A DNA stretch of 30,700 nt from Litorimonas sp964414555 (GCA_964414555.1 CAYPWW010000026.1:1-30700); one strand, 5' to 3'; shown: positions 14,827 through 23,819, counted from the first letter of the stretch. Notes: generated by a model from the sequence alone, not told the origin. Program-made: numbers and translations.

Positions 14827-15771
14827 ATGTCATTTGCATTCGTCTTTCCGGGTCAGGGCAGTCAGTTCGTCGGCATGGGGCAGGCGCTGTCCGACGCCTT
14901 TCCCGCCGCGCGCGCCGTTTTTGACGTGGTCGATGACGCGCTGGATCAAAAACTGTCAGAGCTGATGTGGTCTGGCCCAGAGGATCAACTGACCCTGACG
15001 GCGTATACTCAGCCCGCGCTGATGGCTTGCTCATTGGCAGCGATGGCAGCCCCGAAAGCAGAGTTTGATGTGGATGTGACCGAGGCCGCTTTCGTCGCAG
15101 GGCACAGCCTTGGCGAATATAGTGCGCTCGCCGCGGCCGGGGCTCTGTCAGTGGGCGAAACGGCGAAACTTCTCCGTATTCGGGGCAATGCCATGCAATC
15201 CGCTGTCGCCGTGGGTGAGGGCGCGATGGCAGCCCTACTGGGCGCGAGCGTCGAAGATGCCGAAGCCGCCTGTGCTGCGGGCTCTGCCAAAGGCATCGTC
15301 CAAATCGCCAATGATAATGCCACGGGGCAGATCGTGTTGTCAGGAGAGGTCGCCGCCGTTGAGGCCGCCGCACAAGCCGCTCGAGATGCTGGCGTGAAAA
15401 AGGCGATGATGCTGAATGTCTCTGCGCCGTTCCATTGCGCGCTGATGCAGCCTGCTGCTGATGCGATGGCCGAGGCACTGGCAAATGCCGAGATCAAGGC
15501 GCCGCGCGTCGCGATCGTCAATAATGTTCAGGCGCGCCCGATCACCGATCCGGACGTCCTCCGCGCGGACTTGATTTCCCAAGTCACAGGCCGCGTACGT
15601 TGGCGCGAGAGCGTCGAATGGATGGCAGAGCAAGGCATTGAAACCTTTGCAGAACCGGGTTGTGGCAAGGTTCTGACCGTCATGCTGCGGCGCATTGTAA
15701 AGGGAAAGACGGGCGTCCAGCTCGACACACCCGAAGCGCTAGAGGCTTTTGCAAAAACGATAAAAGGATAG
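14827..15771 (+). CDS. fabD: Malonyl-CoA:ACP transacylase
   Basis: FabD moves malonyl groups from CoA to acyl carrier protein, supplying the extender unit for fatty-acid synthesis. The 314-aa product begins FVFPGQGSQFVGMG, the family signature, has the nucleophile Ser94 in GHSLGEYSALAAAG, and His203 in APFHCALM completing the catalytic dyad. It is the first gene of the fab cluster, diverges from the coiled-coil gene, and is followed by fabG after 4 bp. Confidence 0.97.
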   Translation: MSFAFVFPGQGSQFVGMGQALSDAFPAARAVFDVVDDALDQKLSELMWSGPEDQLTLTAYTQPALMACSLAAMAAPKAEFDVDVTEAAFVAGHSLGEYSALAAAGALSVGETAKLLRIRGNAMQSAVAVGEGAMAALLGASVEDAEAACAAGSAKGIVQIANDNATGQIVLSGEVAAVEAAAQAARDAGVKKAMMLNVSAPFHCALMQPAADAMAEALANAEIKAPRVAIVNNVQARPITDPDVLRADLISQVTGRVRWRESVEWMAEQGIETFAEPGCGKVLTVMLRRIVKGKTGVQLDTPEALEAFAKTIKG

Positions 15772-15775
15772 AGAT

Positions 15776-16516
15776 ATGTTTGATTTGACAGGAAAACGCG
15801 CACTCGTGACAGGTGCGACAGGTGGTTTGGGCGGCGAGATCGCCCGCGCTTATCATGCCCAAGGCGCGCATGTCGCGCTGTCCGGCACGCGTGCAGAAAA
15901 GCTGGAAGCGCTGGCGGCGGAACTGGGCGACCGTGCCTATGTCGTGCCGTGTAACCTTTCTGACGATGACGCCGTCGACGCCCTGCCGGGGCAAGCGGCG
16001 GACGCGCTGGGCGGATCGGTCGAAATCTTGGTCGCCAATGCGGGGATCACGCGCGATGGTTTGCTGATGCGGATGAAGCCGGAGGATTTTAACACCGTGC
16101 TGAAAATCAATCTTGAGAGCTATTTTCGCCTGACGAAGGCATGCTTACGCCCGATGATGAAGGCCCGCGCGGGCCGGATCATCGGCATCACGTCCATTTC
16201 TGGCGTGATGGGTAATCCCGGGCAAACGAACTATGCCGCGTCTAAGGCTGGCATGATCGGCTTCTCCAAATCACTGGCCCAAGAGGTCGCGTCACGGGGA
16301 ATCACCGTCAATTGCATCGCACCGGGCTTTATCCGCTCGCCAATGACAGACGCGCTGACCGACGCGCAAAAAGAGGCGACTCTGGCGCGAATTCCGGCCG
16401 GAACACTCGGCCAAGGCGCCGATATTGCCGCAGGCGCGGTCTATCTAGCGTCTGACGCGGCACAGTATGTGACGGGGCAAACGCTCCACATTAATGGTGG
16501 CATGGCCATGATTTAG
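15776..16516 (+). CDS. fabG: 3-oxoacyl-ACP reductase
   Basis: FabG is the NADPH-dependent reductase of the first reduction in each fatty-acid elongation cycle. It is a 246-aa classical short-chain dehydrogenase. It has the cofactor loop TGATGGLGG (residues 12-20), NAG at 88-90, and the catalytic set Ser140, Tyr153 and Lys157 (NYAASKAGM). It ends in the usual HINGGMAMI. Its start lies 4 bp after the fabD stop. Confidence 0.97.
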   Translation: MFDLTGKRALVTGATGGLGGEIARAYHAQGAHVALSGTRAEKLEALAAELGDRAYVVPCNLSDDDAVDALPGQAADALGGSVEILVANAGITRDGLLMRMKPEDFNTVLKINLESYFRLTKACLRPMMKARAGRIIGITSISGVMGNPGQTNYAASKAGMIGFSKSLAQEVASRGITVNCIAPGFIRSPMTDALTDAQKEATLARIPAGTLGQGADIAAGAVYLASDAAQYVTGQTLHINGGMAMI

Positions 16517-16527
16517 AGCGTTTTATC

Positions 16528-16647
16528 GCCCTAGGCACACAGGTTTGCCCATGCTAGGGCGCGCTGGAGTTGGCGAGAGGGGTTGATTCCGGGGCAGATT
16601 GCCCCATCTCTCGTCCGTAACCGCCGAGTTTACTGAGTCCACTCGGC
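16528..16647 (+). promoter_or_regulatory. Hairpin-rich region between fabG and acpP
   Basis: Three hairpins can form in the 151 bp before acpP. (a) GCCCTAG (16528-16534) pairs with CTAGGGC (16554-16560). (b) CGAGAG (16574-16579) pairs with CTCTCG (16608-16613), enclosing GGGGCA-GAT-TGCCCC (16591-16605). (c) GCCGAGT (16623-16629) pairs with ACTCGGC (16641-16647), ending 20 bp before the acpP ATG. None has a T-run, so they are not standard terminators. They may stabilise or tune the highly expressed acpP message. I could not place a convincing promoter. Confidence 0.45.
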
Positions 16648-16667
16648 AAATGACTAAAGGATTATAT

Positions 16668-16904
16668 ATGTCAGACGTACTCGAACGCGTGAAAAAGATG
16701 GTTGTGGAACATCTGGACGCTGAAGAAGCCAAAGTAACCGCAAATGCCCATTTTATCGACGACTTGGGCGCAGATTCGCTCGATACAGTCGAGCTTGTCA
16801 TGGCATTTGAAGAAGAATTCGACATCGAGATTCCGGATGACGCTGCAGAGCACATCCAAACAGTCGGCGATGCGGTAAAGTTCATCTCCGAAAAAACGGG
16901 CTAG
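16668..16904 (+). CDS. acpP: Acyl carrier protein
   Basis: AcpP carries growing acyl chains on a phosphopantetheine arm. The ATG at 16668 gives the standard 78-aa acidic protein. Ser37 in DLGADSLDTVELVMA is the attachment site. The upstream 23 in-frame codons belong to the hairpin-rich leader and were excluded. fabF follows after 7 bp and is probably co-transcribed. Confidence 0.98.
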   Translation: MSDVLERVKKMVVEHLDAEEAKVTANAHFIDDLGADSLDTVELVMAFEEEFDIEIPDDAAEHIQTVGDAVKFISEKTG

Positions 16905-16911
16905 TTTTGCC

Positions 16912-18204
16912 TTGCGACGGGTTGTTGTCACAGGCTTAGGTCTTAACACGCCCGTCGGTTGCGGCGTTGATGCCGCGTGGAACGCGCTTTTGGCTGGACA
17001 GTCTGGCGCGTCCCGCATTGAACACTTCGATGTCAGCGACCTCGCGTGCAAGGTCGCTGCCGTCATCCCCCGGGTTGATGGCCGCGCAGGCGGCACCCCC
17101 GAAACTCCCGGCGTTTTTGACCCGGATTCCGTCATGTCCGCGCGAGATCGCAAGCGTATTGACGATTTTATCTTATATGGAATAGCCGCTGCTGACGAAG
17201 CAATCGCGGATTCCGGCTGGACGGCTGAGACGCCGGAACAGGCGGAAATGGCGGGCGTTATCCTCGGTTCTGGTATTGGCGGCATTCATTCGACCTATGA
17301 GGCCTCGATCCTGCTGGCGGAACGTGGCCCACGTCGACTTTCACCTTTCATTATCCCGTCCATGCTGATCAATCTGCCGTCTGGGCAGGTGTCGATCCGT
17401 CATGGGTTAAAAGGCCCGAACAGTGCGCTGGCAACGGCCTGTGCGACGGGCGCGCACGCGATTGGCGATGCCGCACGGATTATTGCCTGCGGTGACGCCG
17501 ATATGATGGTCGCAGGGGGCTGCGAAGCCTCGATCACACGCCTCGGCATCGGTAGCTTCGTTGCCTGCCGTGCGATGACGACAGGCTATAACGACATGCC
17601 CGAAAAAGCGTCCCGTCCCTATGACAGCGGTCGCGACGGCTTCCTCATGGGCGAGGGTGCTGGCGTTGTCGTCTTGGAAGACTATGAAAGCGCGAAAGCC
17701 CGCGGTGCAAAAATCTATGCTGAGCTTGTCGGCTATGGCCTGTCCGGCGATGCGCATCACATCACCAGCCCCGCCCCTGAAGGCGAAGGCGGTTACCGCG
17801 CGATGCGTATGGCCCTGCGTAAGGCCGAAGCCGCTGGCGTTTCGCTCTCCGATATTGGCTATGTCAACGCACATGGCACGAGCACGCCGATGGGCGATGA
17901 GCTGGAAGTCCGCGCCGTTGAAAAGCTGCTCGGCGATCATGCGTCTCACGCCAAAATGAGCTCAACGAAATCCGCGACGGGGCATTTGCTCGGCGCGGCG
18001 GGCGCGGTCGAAGCGATCTTCTCGATCCTCGCGCTACGCGACCAAATGGCGCCGCCGACATTGAACCTCGAAGACCCGTCCGTCGAGACGCCGCTTGATC
18101 TTGTGCCGCTGAAAGCCAAGCCGTTCGAAGGTCGTGCAGCCATGTCAAATTCCTTCGGATTTGGCGGAACGAATGCGGCGCTGATTTTCGTAAAAGCCGA
18201 CTAG
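16912..18204 (+). CDS. fabF: 3-oxoacyl-ACP synthase II
   Basis: FabF condenses malonyl-ACP with acyl-ACP, elongating the chain and controlling unsaturated fatty-acid length. The 430-aa protein starts RRVVVTGLGLNTPVG. The catalytic triad is Cys177 (ATACATGAHA), His321 (NAHGTSTPMGD) and His358 (SATGHLLGAAGA), and it ends NSFGFGGTNAALIF. The start codon is TTG at 16912; no ATG or GTG fits better and no strong ribosome-binding site is visible, so coupling to acpP translation 7 bp upstream is likely. Confidence 0.97.
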   Translation: MRRVVVTGLGLNTPVGCGVDAAWNALLAGQSGASRIEHFDVSDLACKVAAVIPRVDGRAGGTPETPGVFDPDSVMSARDRKRIDDFILYGIAAADEAIADSGWTAETPEQAEMAGVILGSGIGGIHSTYEASILLAERGPRRLSPFIIPSMLINLPSGQVSIRHGLKGPNSALATACATGAHAIGDAARIIACGDADMMVAGGCEASITRLGIGSFVACRAMTTGYNDMPEKASRPYDSGRDGFLMGEGAGVVVLEDYESAKARGAKIYAELVGYGLSGDAHHITSPAPEGEGGYRAMRMALRKAEAAGVSLSDIGYVNAHGTSTPMGDELEVRAVEKLLGDHASHAKMSSTKSATGHLLGAAGAVEAIFSILALRDQMAPPTLNLEDPSVETPLDLVPLKAKPFEGRAAMSNSFGFGGTNAALIFVKAD

Positions 18205-18210
18205 CGGGCG

Positions 18211-19242
18211 GTGTCGTCCGATGTCGAAAAACCTCGCCTGCGTAAGCGCGATAAACGTGCGCTGACCCTCATTGCGCTGGTCGCGATTGTGACAATTTTG
18301 GGCGCGCTCGTGCTGGGGGCTTACGCCGCAATTAATTACAAATTCGAACGCGGCGGCGTTGGACCTGATGGCCAAATTGCCTTTACCGTTCCCAAAGGTG
18401 CAGGCTTAAACAGAATTGCACAAGACCTTGAAACGCAAGAGATTATCGATTCGGCTTTCATCTTTAAAGCTGTGACAAAGCTGCGTGGAAATGAGGCGAA
18501 TTTCAAAGCGGGTGAGTTCTATTTGTCGAAATCAAACTCGATGGCGCAGACCTACGAAGCCCTCGCAGAAGGGCGCGCAATTTTATATCCCTTCACGGCG
18601 GCAGAGGGCCTTACATCTGCGATGATTACACGTGCGCTGGACGGCGTTGAGACGCTGGTCGATGATGACCCCGAAGCGCCAGCGGAAGGGACGCTTTTGC
18701 CGGAAACCTATCTAACGCCGCGGGGGATGAAGCAGTCGCAACTCCTGCAAAAAATGGCGCTGGCCCAAACCCAACTCCTCGATGATGCTTGGGAAAATCG
18801 GGACCCAACCATCCCTGTGAAAACCAAGCGTGAGGCGATCATCCTCGCGTCTGTCGTTGAGAAAGAAACGGGCGTCGGCATGGAACGCGGCATGGTGGCG
18901 GGCGTGTTCACCAATCGCTTGCGCAAGGGGATGATGCTGCAATCGGATCCGACGATCATCTATGGTATCACCCAAGGCGAGCCATTGGGTCGCCGTATTC
19001 GCCGTTCAGAAATTGACCGTAAAACGGATTGGAATACCTATCGGATGACGGGCCTGCCTAAGACGCCGATTTGCAATCCGGGCACGGACGCGATCCTCGC
19101 GGTCTTAAACCCAGACGAAACGGACGCGTTATTTTTCGTCGCGGACGGAACAGGAGGTCACGCCTTTGCGCGGACTCTGCGCGAACATGAAGCCAATGTC
19201 GCTAAATGGCGAAAGATACAAAGAGAACGGGGACTGCGGTGA
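18211..19242 (+). CDS. mltG: Endolytic murein transglycosylase MltG
   Basis: MltG cleaves nascent peptidoglycan glycan strands at the inner membrane and is thought to set strand length. The 343-aa product starts at GTG, has a short basic cytoplasmic tail, one membrane segment (residues about 18-42), a LysM-like subdomain (about 55-120) and the YceG catalytic domain. The catalytic region reads ILASVVEKETG with Glu217 and Glu219 (the latter matching E. coli Glu218), followed by NRLRKGMMLQSDPTIIYG. It starts 6 bp after fabF and its TGA overlaps the gmk GTG. Confidence 0.94.
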   Translation: MSSDVEKPRLRKRDKRALTLIALVAIVTILGALVLGAYAAINYKFERGGVGPDGQIAFTVPKGAGLNRIAQDLETQEIIDSAFIFKAVTKLRGNEANFKAGEFYLSKSNSMAQTYEALAEGRAILYPFTAAEGLTSAMITRALDGVETLVDDDPEAPAEGTLLPETYLTPRGMKQSQLLQKMALAQTQLLDDAWENRDPTIPVKTKREAIILASVVEKETGVGMERGMVAGVFTNRLRKGMMLQSDPTIIYGITQGEPLGRRIRRSEIDRKTDWNTYRMTGLPKTPICNPGTDAILAVLNPDETDALFFVADGTGGHAFARTLREHEANVAKWRKIQRERGLR

Positions 19243-19886
19243 GCGATCTGACAGAATTAAAACGTAATCGGCGCGGGTTGATGATCGTGCTTTCCTCGCC
19301 CAGTGGGGCCGGCAAGACGACCCTGACGCGGCGTTTACTGGCGGATAATTCCGGCATGACGATGAGTGTCTCCGCCACAACCCGCCCGCCGCGCCCCGGC
19401 GAAGAAGACGGCGTCGACTATTACTTCATCGATAAATCCCGCTTTGCCGAGTTGGAAGCCACGGATGAGTTCCTCGAACATGCCAAAGTCTTCGATAATT
19501 TCTACGCCACGCCGCGTGGTCCTGTTGAAGATGCGCTGCGTGAAGGCCGCGACGTTGTATTTGATATTGACTGGCAAGGCGCGCAACAGCTGACGCAGGC
19601 CGCCGCGGATGATCTCGTCAAAATCTTTATTCTGCCACCGAATATGCGCGAGTTGGAACAGCGCCTGCGCACCCGCGCGCAAGATTCGGACAGCGTTATC
19701 GCCAAACGTATGAGTAAATCAGAGGCCGAGATCAGCCATTGGGCCGAATATGACTATGTCATCGTCAATGAAGACGTGGAAACGGCCCTAGCCGAGCTGC
19801 AAACCATCGTTCTGGCCGAACGCATGCGTCGCAAGCGTCAGCCGTGGTTGGGCGGCTTTGTCAAAAGCCTGACGAGCGGCGGGTAA
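19239..19886 (+). CDS. gmk: Guanylate kinase
   Basis: Gmk phosphorylates GMP to GDP with ATP. The P-loop SSPSGAGKTTLTRRLL is near residues 19-34. The GMP-binding part SVSATTRPPRPGEEDGVDYYF and DIDWQGAQQL follow. I prefer the GTG at 19239 (215 aa), which overlaps the mltG stop as GTGA; an ATG at 19206 in the same frame would add 11 residues inside mltG. In many alphaproteobacteria a yicC-family gene sits between mltG and gmk; it is absent here. Confidence 0.95.
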   Translation: MSDLTELKRNRRGLMIVLSSPSGAGKTTLTRRLLADNSGMTMSVSATTRPPRPGEEDGVDYYFIDKSRFAELEATDEFLEHAKVFDNFYATPRGPVEDALREGRDVVFDIDWQGAQQLTQAAADDLVKIFILPPNMRELEQRLRTRAQDSDSVIAKRMSKSEAEISHWAEYDYVIVNEDVETALAELQTIVLAERMRRKRQPWLGGFVKSLTSGG

Positions 19887-19948
19887 GTCTCATAATTTCG
19901 TAGTTCTGCGTTAATCGGACTCTTACATCTCTGCGCTAAAGCTGGGGG

Positions 19949-20734
19949 ATGATCGACATCGTTTTCGCGATAATTCTGGGGTATGGTCTGGCGGCGACGC
20001 TGGGCGGTTTTCTCAGTGATGGGGATTTGCAGGACCGAATTCTGATCCGGCTGCTCTTGATTCTGGTCGCCCTTGGCATGTTGAGTGCTTTTCAAGCCGG
20101 CAATCCGGGAAAGATGCGCAGCGTCGTCGTGAGCCTCTCTCTGGGCGCAGTGTTTGAGCAAACCTATTGGTTCCTCAGCGGTGCCGCTGTCGCCTTTGCC
20201 TTGCAAGTTCACGCGGAAGGCTATCTCCATGATTTTTGGGTACGGTTTCATCCGCAATCCGCCCCAACGCAGGATGTTGGTGCTGGACAGCGTGCGCGGG
20301 TTGCCGGTTTTGCGCGCGAAGCTGTGCCTTCCACGCTGGTTGGGACATCGACGCAATATTTGGCGGAAGATATGGACCTGCGCACGGAAACGCTGGTGCG
20401 GCTTTGCTTCTATGCTTTCGACGATGTTGGCGCGCATAGCCTCTCGCGGATCGAGTCGCATTTACGAGTCGGAACGGGGCGCAAGCAGCGCGCTTTTCAT
20501 AAGCTGGTCGCGGGGTTGAGCGGTCGGCCCAATCCGAAAAAGCTCGTTCATCGCTATTGGCGATCCGTCAATGGCAGCACGCGCATGGGCATGACGCTCT
20601 TCGGGGATCTCTGTGATTTGGCTTATAACACCGGCAATCTGGGCGGTGGGACTGTCCCGCGTTTACGCAAGGTCGGGGCGGCGTTAAACCTGACCCGCGA
20701 TGACATGAGCCGCGCGCTTAGCCGCCTGAACTAA
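19949..20734 (+). CDS. Membrane protein with TerB-like C-terminal domain
   Basis: I do not recognise this gene by name. The 261-aa product has two or three N-terminal membrane segments (about residues 2-22, 31-50 and 57-88). A linker follows, and then a C-terminal alpha-helical part (about 125-261) built of two similar helical units. The last one, LFGDLCDLAYNTGNLGGG to LNLTRDDMSRALSRL, resembles the TerB/DjlA-N type bundle (small-residue helix, acidic/Gly loop, then L-x-L-x-x-x-D). No J-domain follows, unlike in DjlA. GGGGG directly abuts the ATG at 19949, so the start is less certain. It converges on rsmA and overlaps its end by 17 bp. Confidence 0.7.
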   Translation: MIDIVFAIILGYGLAATLGGFLSDGDLQDRILIRLLLILVALGMLSAFQAGNPGKMRSVVVSLSLGAVFEQTYWFLSGAAVAFALQVHAEGYLHDFWVRFHPQSAPTQDVGAGQRARVAGFAREAVPSTLVGTSTQYLAEDMDLRTETLVRLCFYAFDDVGAHSLSRIESHLRVGTGRKQRAFHKLVAGLSGRPNPKKLVHRYWRSVNGSTRMGMTLFGDLCDLAYNTGNLGGGTVPRLRKVGAALNLTRDDMSRALSRLN

Positions 20735-21575
20735 GCCCAAGCGCCAGCGCTTGAAACGCCGCAACGGGCAGGGTTTCCGGCCGGGCCTGCGGATCAATCC
20801 CCGCCGCGCCGAGCCAGTCTTCCAGCACGAGATCATTCTCCTCTGCCAGCTTTCGCAAGCTCCGCCGCAGCATTTTCCGCCGCTGGCCAAAGGCGGCCTG
20901 TGTCAGGCGACCTAGGGTTTTCAGGTCGGCGAATGGTGTATCTAATGGGTCCAGCACGATGACGGCGCTGTCGACTTTTGGCGGCGGGCTGAATGCGCGG
21001 GCGGGCACAGAAAATGCCATGCGGCACTGCGTAACGGATTGGCAAAGCACCGCTAGCCGTCCGTAATGCGTCTCTCCGGGTTGGGCGACGACACGTTGTG
21101 CGACTTCCAGTTGGAACATCAGGACCATCTGCTCCCAAAAACGGGGCTGGGCCGTGACCCAGTTAATTAGCATTTTCGTCCCGACATTATAGGGCAGGTT
21201 TGCGATGATCTTTCGCGGGGCGGGTAGGTTTGCGCCAATGTCATAGCGGAGCGCGTCGCCTTGCACGATCTCTAAGCGACCCTCCGCGCGATCACCAATT
21301 TCGGCGAGAGCAGGAATGAAGCGATCATCCATCTCAATCACGACGACTTTTGTGGCCCCGCGCAGTAGCAGCGCGCGCGTCAGCCCGCCGGGGCCAGGGC
21401 CAATTTCTGCGACGGCGACACCTTCCAAAGGGTCGGCCAGTCGTGCGATTTTATCCGTCAGGTTCATATCCAGCAGGAAATGCTGGCCGAGCTTCTTATT
21501 CGCGCCAAGGCCGTGCTGGCTGACGGTCTCACTCAAACTGGGGAGGTCCTCAATGCCCATGCCTTCAATGCTCAT
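20718..21575 (-). CDS. rsmA: 16S rRNA dimethyladenosine transferase RsmA (KsgA)
   Basis: RsmA dimethylates two adjacent adenosines in helix 45 of 16S rRNA, a late small-subunit quality check. The product is 285 aa from ATG 21575, or 280 aa from ATG 21560, which would avoid overlap with pdxA. It has KKLGQHFLLD near the N-terminus, the SAM-binding AEIGPGPGGLTRALL (about 56-70), the acidic VIEMDDR, and the adenine-contacting NLPYN (126-130). The C-terminal helical domain is intact (AAFGQRRKMLRRSL). It is the last gene of the lptF-lptG/surA-pdxA-rsmA block. Confidence 0.96.
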   Translation of the reverse strand: MSIEGMGIEDLPSLSETVSQHGLGANKKLGQHFLLDMNLTDKIARLADPLEGVAVAEIGPGPGGLTRALLLRGATKVVVIEMDDRFIPALAEIGDRAEGRLEIVQGDALRYDIGANLPAPRKIIANLPYNVGTKMLINWVTAQPRFWEQMVLMFQLEVAQRVVAQPGETHYGRLAVLCQSVTQCRMAFSVPARAFSPPPKVDSAVIVLDPLDTPFADLKTLGRLTQAAFGQRRKMLRRSLRKLAEENDLVLEDWLGAAGIDPQARPETLPVAAFQALALGLSSGG

Positions 21576-22551
21576 GGCGATGACCGGAGAGTTCGCGGGC
21601 TTTGCGGATGGCGGCGATCAAGCTGTCTGGGCGGGCGATGCCTTGGCCAGCGATATTAAATGCCGTGCCATGATCGGGGCTGGTCCGGATGATCGGCAGG
21701 CCCAGCGTGATGTTCACGCCGCCGTGGAAATCCAGCGTTTTGACGGGGATCAGCCCTTGGTCGTGATACATCGCCAAAACGGCGTCATAGCCCTGCCGCG
21801 CTTCGGCATGGAACAGGGTGTCGGCGGGTTGGGCGTCCGTCACATCATGTCCCGCTTCGCGCAGGGTTTTCGCGGCTGGATTGATGATTTCAATCTCCTC
21901 GCGTCCTAGCGCGCCGCCTTCGCCGGCATGCGGGTTGAGACCTGTCAGGGCGAGACGCGGCGCTGCGATACCAAAATCGCGTTCCAGCGCGCCCAACATA
22001 ACCCGTGCGGTGCGCAGGATCGTCTCTGTCGAGAGCTGCGCTGCGGCGTCCGCTAACGGCATGTGAACCGTGGCCAAGCCGACCCGCAGGTCTTGCGCCG
22101 CCAACATCATAACCGGCCCCTTTGCGTAGGGTGAGGCAACGCCCTGTGTCAGATGGCCTAGATATTCCGTATGCCCCGGGAAGGTGAACCCGGCCTCATA
22201 CAGAACGGACTTCGCAATGGGGTTGGTCACGACGGCATCCGCTGCACCGGACAGGCAGAGTGTCACCGCCGTCTCGATACTCGTTGTGATGGCGGGGGCG
22301 TGCTGTCTGTGCGGCCGTCCAGCGATGGCGTCGGTGTCCGCGATGTCGAGGATGGGCAGGGTCTGCGCAAACACAGAGGATGCCTCTGCAATATCCGAAA
22401 TGACGCGGTGCGGGACATGCGCGTAATGTTTGGCGGCGCCTATGACGGCAAAGGCTAAATCGGGTTCGCCTTTGAGGGCTTCCCACGCTTTCGCTGTGAT
22501 TTCGGGGCCAATCCCAGTTGGGTCGCCCATCGTGAGTGCGAATGGGCGCAT
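21565..22551 (-). CDS. pdxA: 4-hydroxythreonine-4-phosphate dehydrogenase
   Basis: PdxA oxidises 4-phosphohydroxy-L-threonine in the pyridoxal 5'-phosphate pathway. It is a 328-aa metal-dependent enzyme starting FALTMGDPTGIGPEI. It has the conserved TNPIAK and FPGHTEYL segments, ALTGLNPHAGEGG, and YHDQGLIPVKTLDFHGGVN (metal-binding histidines), and ends in the typical DHGTAFNIAGQG region. It overlaps the 5' end of rsmA by up to 11 bp and follows surA by 11 bp. Confidence 0.97.
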   Translation of the reverse strand: MRPFALTMGDPTGIGPEITAKAWEALKGEPDLAFAVIGAAKHYAHVPHRVISDIAEASSVFAQTLPILDIADTDAIAGRPHRQHAPAITTSIETAVTLCLSGAADAVVTNPIAKSVLYEAGFTFPGHTEYLGHLTQGVASPYAKGPVMMLAAQDLRVGLATVHMPLADAAAQLSTETILRTARVMLGALERDFGIAAPRLALTGLNPHAGEGGALGREEIEIINPAAKTLREAGHDVTDAQPADTLFHAEARQGYDAVLAMYHDQGLIPVKTLDFHGGVNITLGLPIIRTSPDHGTAFNIAGQGIARPDSLIAAIRKARELSGHRHEH

Positions 22552-22562
22552 GTCAGCCGTGT

Positions 22563-23819
22563 CTAGCGAACGACGAGCGTGGCTTGGCGGCGAATATCGC
22601 GCAGGTGGCGTTTGGACGCTTGGGCCAGCTGTTGATCGAACAGGCGATCTTCGATCGCGTCGCGCGTTGGGATATCGGACCCTGTCGCTGTGCGCTCACA
22701 GACCATGATGGACGTCGCGCCATCGGGACGATCAAACGGATCGGATAGGCCACCGATTTCTGTGCGCTCTAAGACGTCCAAGATCGCATCGGCCAATTCC
22801 GAGGCTTTCAACTCGCCCATATCTTCGGCGGTGACATCGTCAATATCGCGCACATCGGCTTTGAGCGTATCGCAGGATGTCAGCGTGTCACGAAGGCCCG
22901 TCAGCGTGACTTTCGCAGCTTCGACATCGTCATTCGTCGCAGTGACTTGTTTCAGTGTGTAAAGCGTCTCGGACTCTGATATCTTCTTTTCGACCAGCGC
23001 GATCACATAGACGCCGCCAGGAACTTGGATCGGGTTGGAAACGGAACCGGGTTCCATCTGCGTCACGGCCGCATCAATTTCGGGGCGAAGCTCGCCTTCG
23101 CGGACCCAGCCGACATCGCCGCCTGTTGCGGCAGATGCTGCTGAGGAGAATTGCTGCGCGAGTAGGGGGAAGGGCGCGCCGTTCTTGACCTGTGTGATCA
23201 TGGCTTTGGCGCCTTCCATCGCGCCTTCCATGCCACCGATATCGGGGGTTGCTTCGATGTAGATTTCCGCGACGCGGTAATTAGGTTTGGACGCATTTGC
23301 TGTCATACGGTTGAGCGTCTCGTCGATCTGCGCATCAGAAATCCGAATCCGCGAGCCGAACAGGCCGTTGACGATCCGTTGCCAAGCGATTTCAGACCGC
23401 ACTTGATCGCGCAGCGTTTCTATCGAGACTCCTGATTGCGCCAGCAGGGCGACGACTTCATTCGGGTCAAGGCCGTTCCGACTGATCAACTGGGCAACGC
23501 GGGCGTTGACGCTCTCGTCCGAAATAGATTGATCATAGCGATCTGATTCCTGCATTTGCAGATGCTCATCGACCAGATTGCGCAGGGCAGTGCGTTGAAC
23601 GCGGGCGAGCGAGGCTTCGTCGCGCTCGACACCCGTTGTGGCCAGCATGAACATCACCCGCTGGCGCAGGTCATGTGTCGTCACGATATCGCTGTTCACA
23701 ACTGCGGCAATGCCGTGGGGCGAGTTGGTTTGTGCTTGCGCGCTGATCGCGGACCCACAGAGTAGGCTTCCGCTGAGCAGTGCTATCGCAAGAGATTTAA
23801 TCTGAATCGGCATCGTCAC
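22563..23819 (-). CDS. surA: Periplasmic chaperone/peptidyl-prolyl isomerase SurA
   Basis: SurA escorts unfolded outer-membrane proteins across the periplasm. The 418-aa product has a signal peptide (residues 1-30, ending ISAQAQ). An N-terminal chaperone region contains IAAVVNSDIVTTHDLRQRV and RNLVDEHLQMQE. One clear parvulin domain spans about 178-285 (YRVAEIYI to VYVIALVEKK, with GGDVGWV). A second parvulin-like region is diverged. In E. coli SurA supports LptD assembly; lptD, usually beside it, is missing here. It seems to have its own promoter (23840-23867). Confidence 0.92.
   Translation of the reverse strand: MTMPIQIKSLAIALLSGSLLCGSAISAQAQTNSPHGIAAVVNSDIVTTHDLRQRVMFMLATTGVERDEASLARVQRTALRNLVDEHLQMQESDRYDQSISDESVNARVAQLISRNGLDPNEVVALLAQSGVSIETLRDQVRSEIAWQRIVNGLFGSRIRISDAQIDETLNRMTANASKPNYRVAEIYIEATPDIGGMEGAMEGAKAMITQVKNGAPFPLLAQQFSSAASAATGGDVGWVREGELRPEIDAAVTQMEPGSVSNPIQVPGGVYVIALVEKKISESETLYTLKQVTATNDDVEAAKVTLTGLRDTLTSCDTLKADVRDIDDVTAEDMGELKASELADAILDVLERTEIGGLSDPFDRPDGATSIMVCERTATGSDIPTRDAIEDRLFDQQLAQASKRHLRDIRRQATLVVR

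Noticed and set aside
14825..15484. A 219-codon leftward ORF across fabD
   Set aside because: It is antisense to fabD, very rich in Arg/His/Pro as expected for a shadow frame, with no domain.
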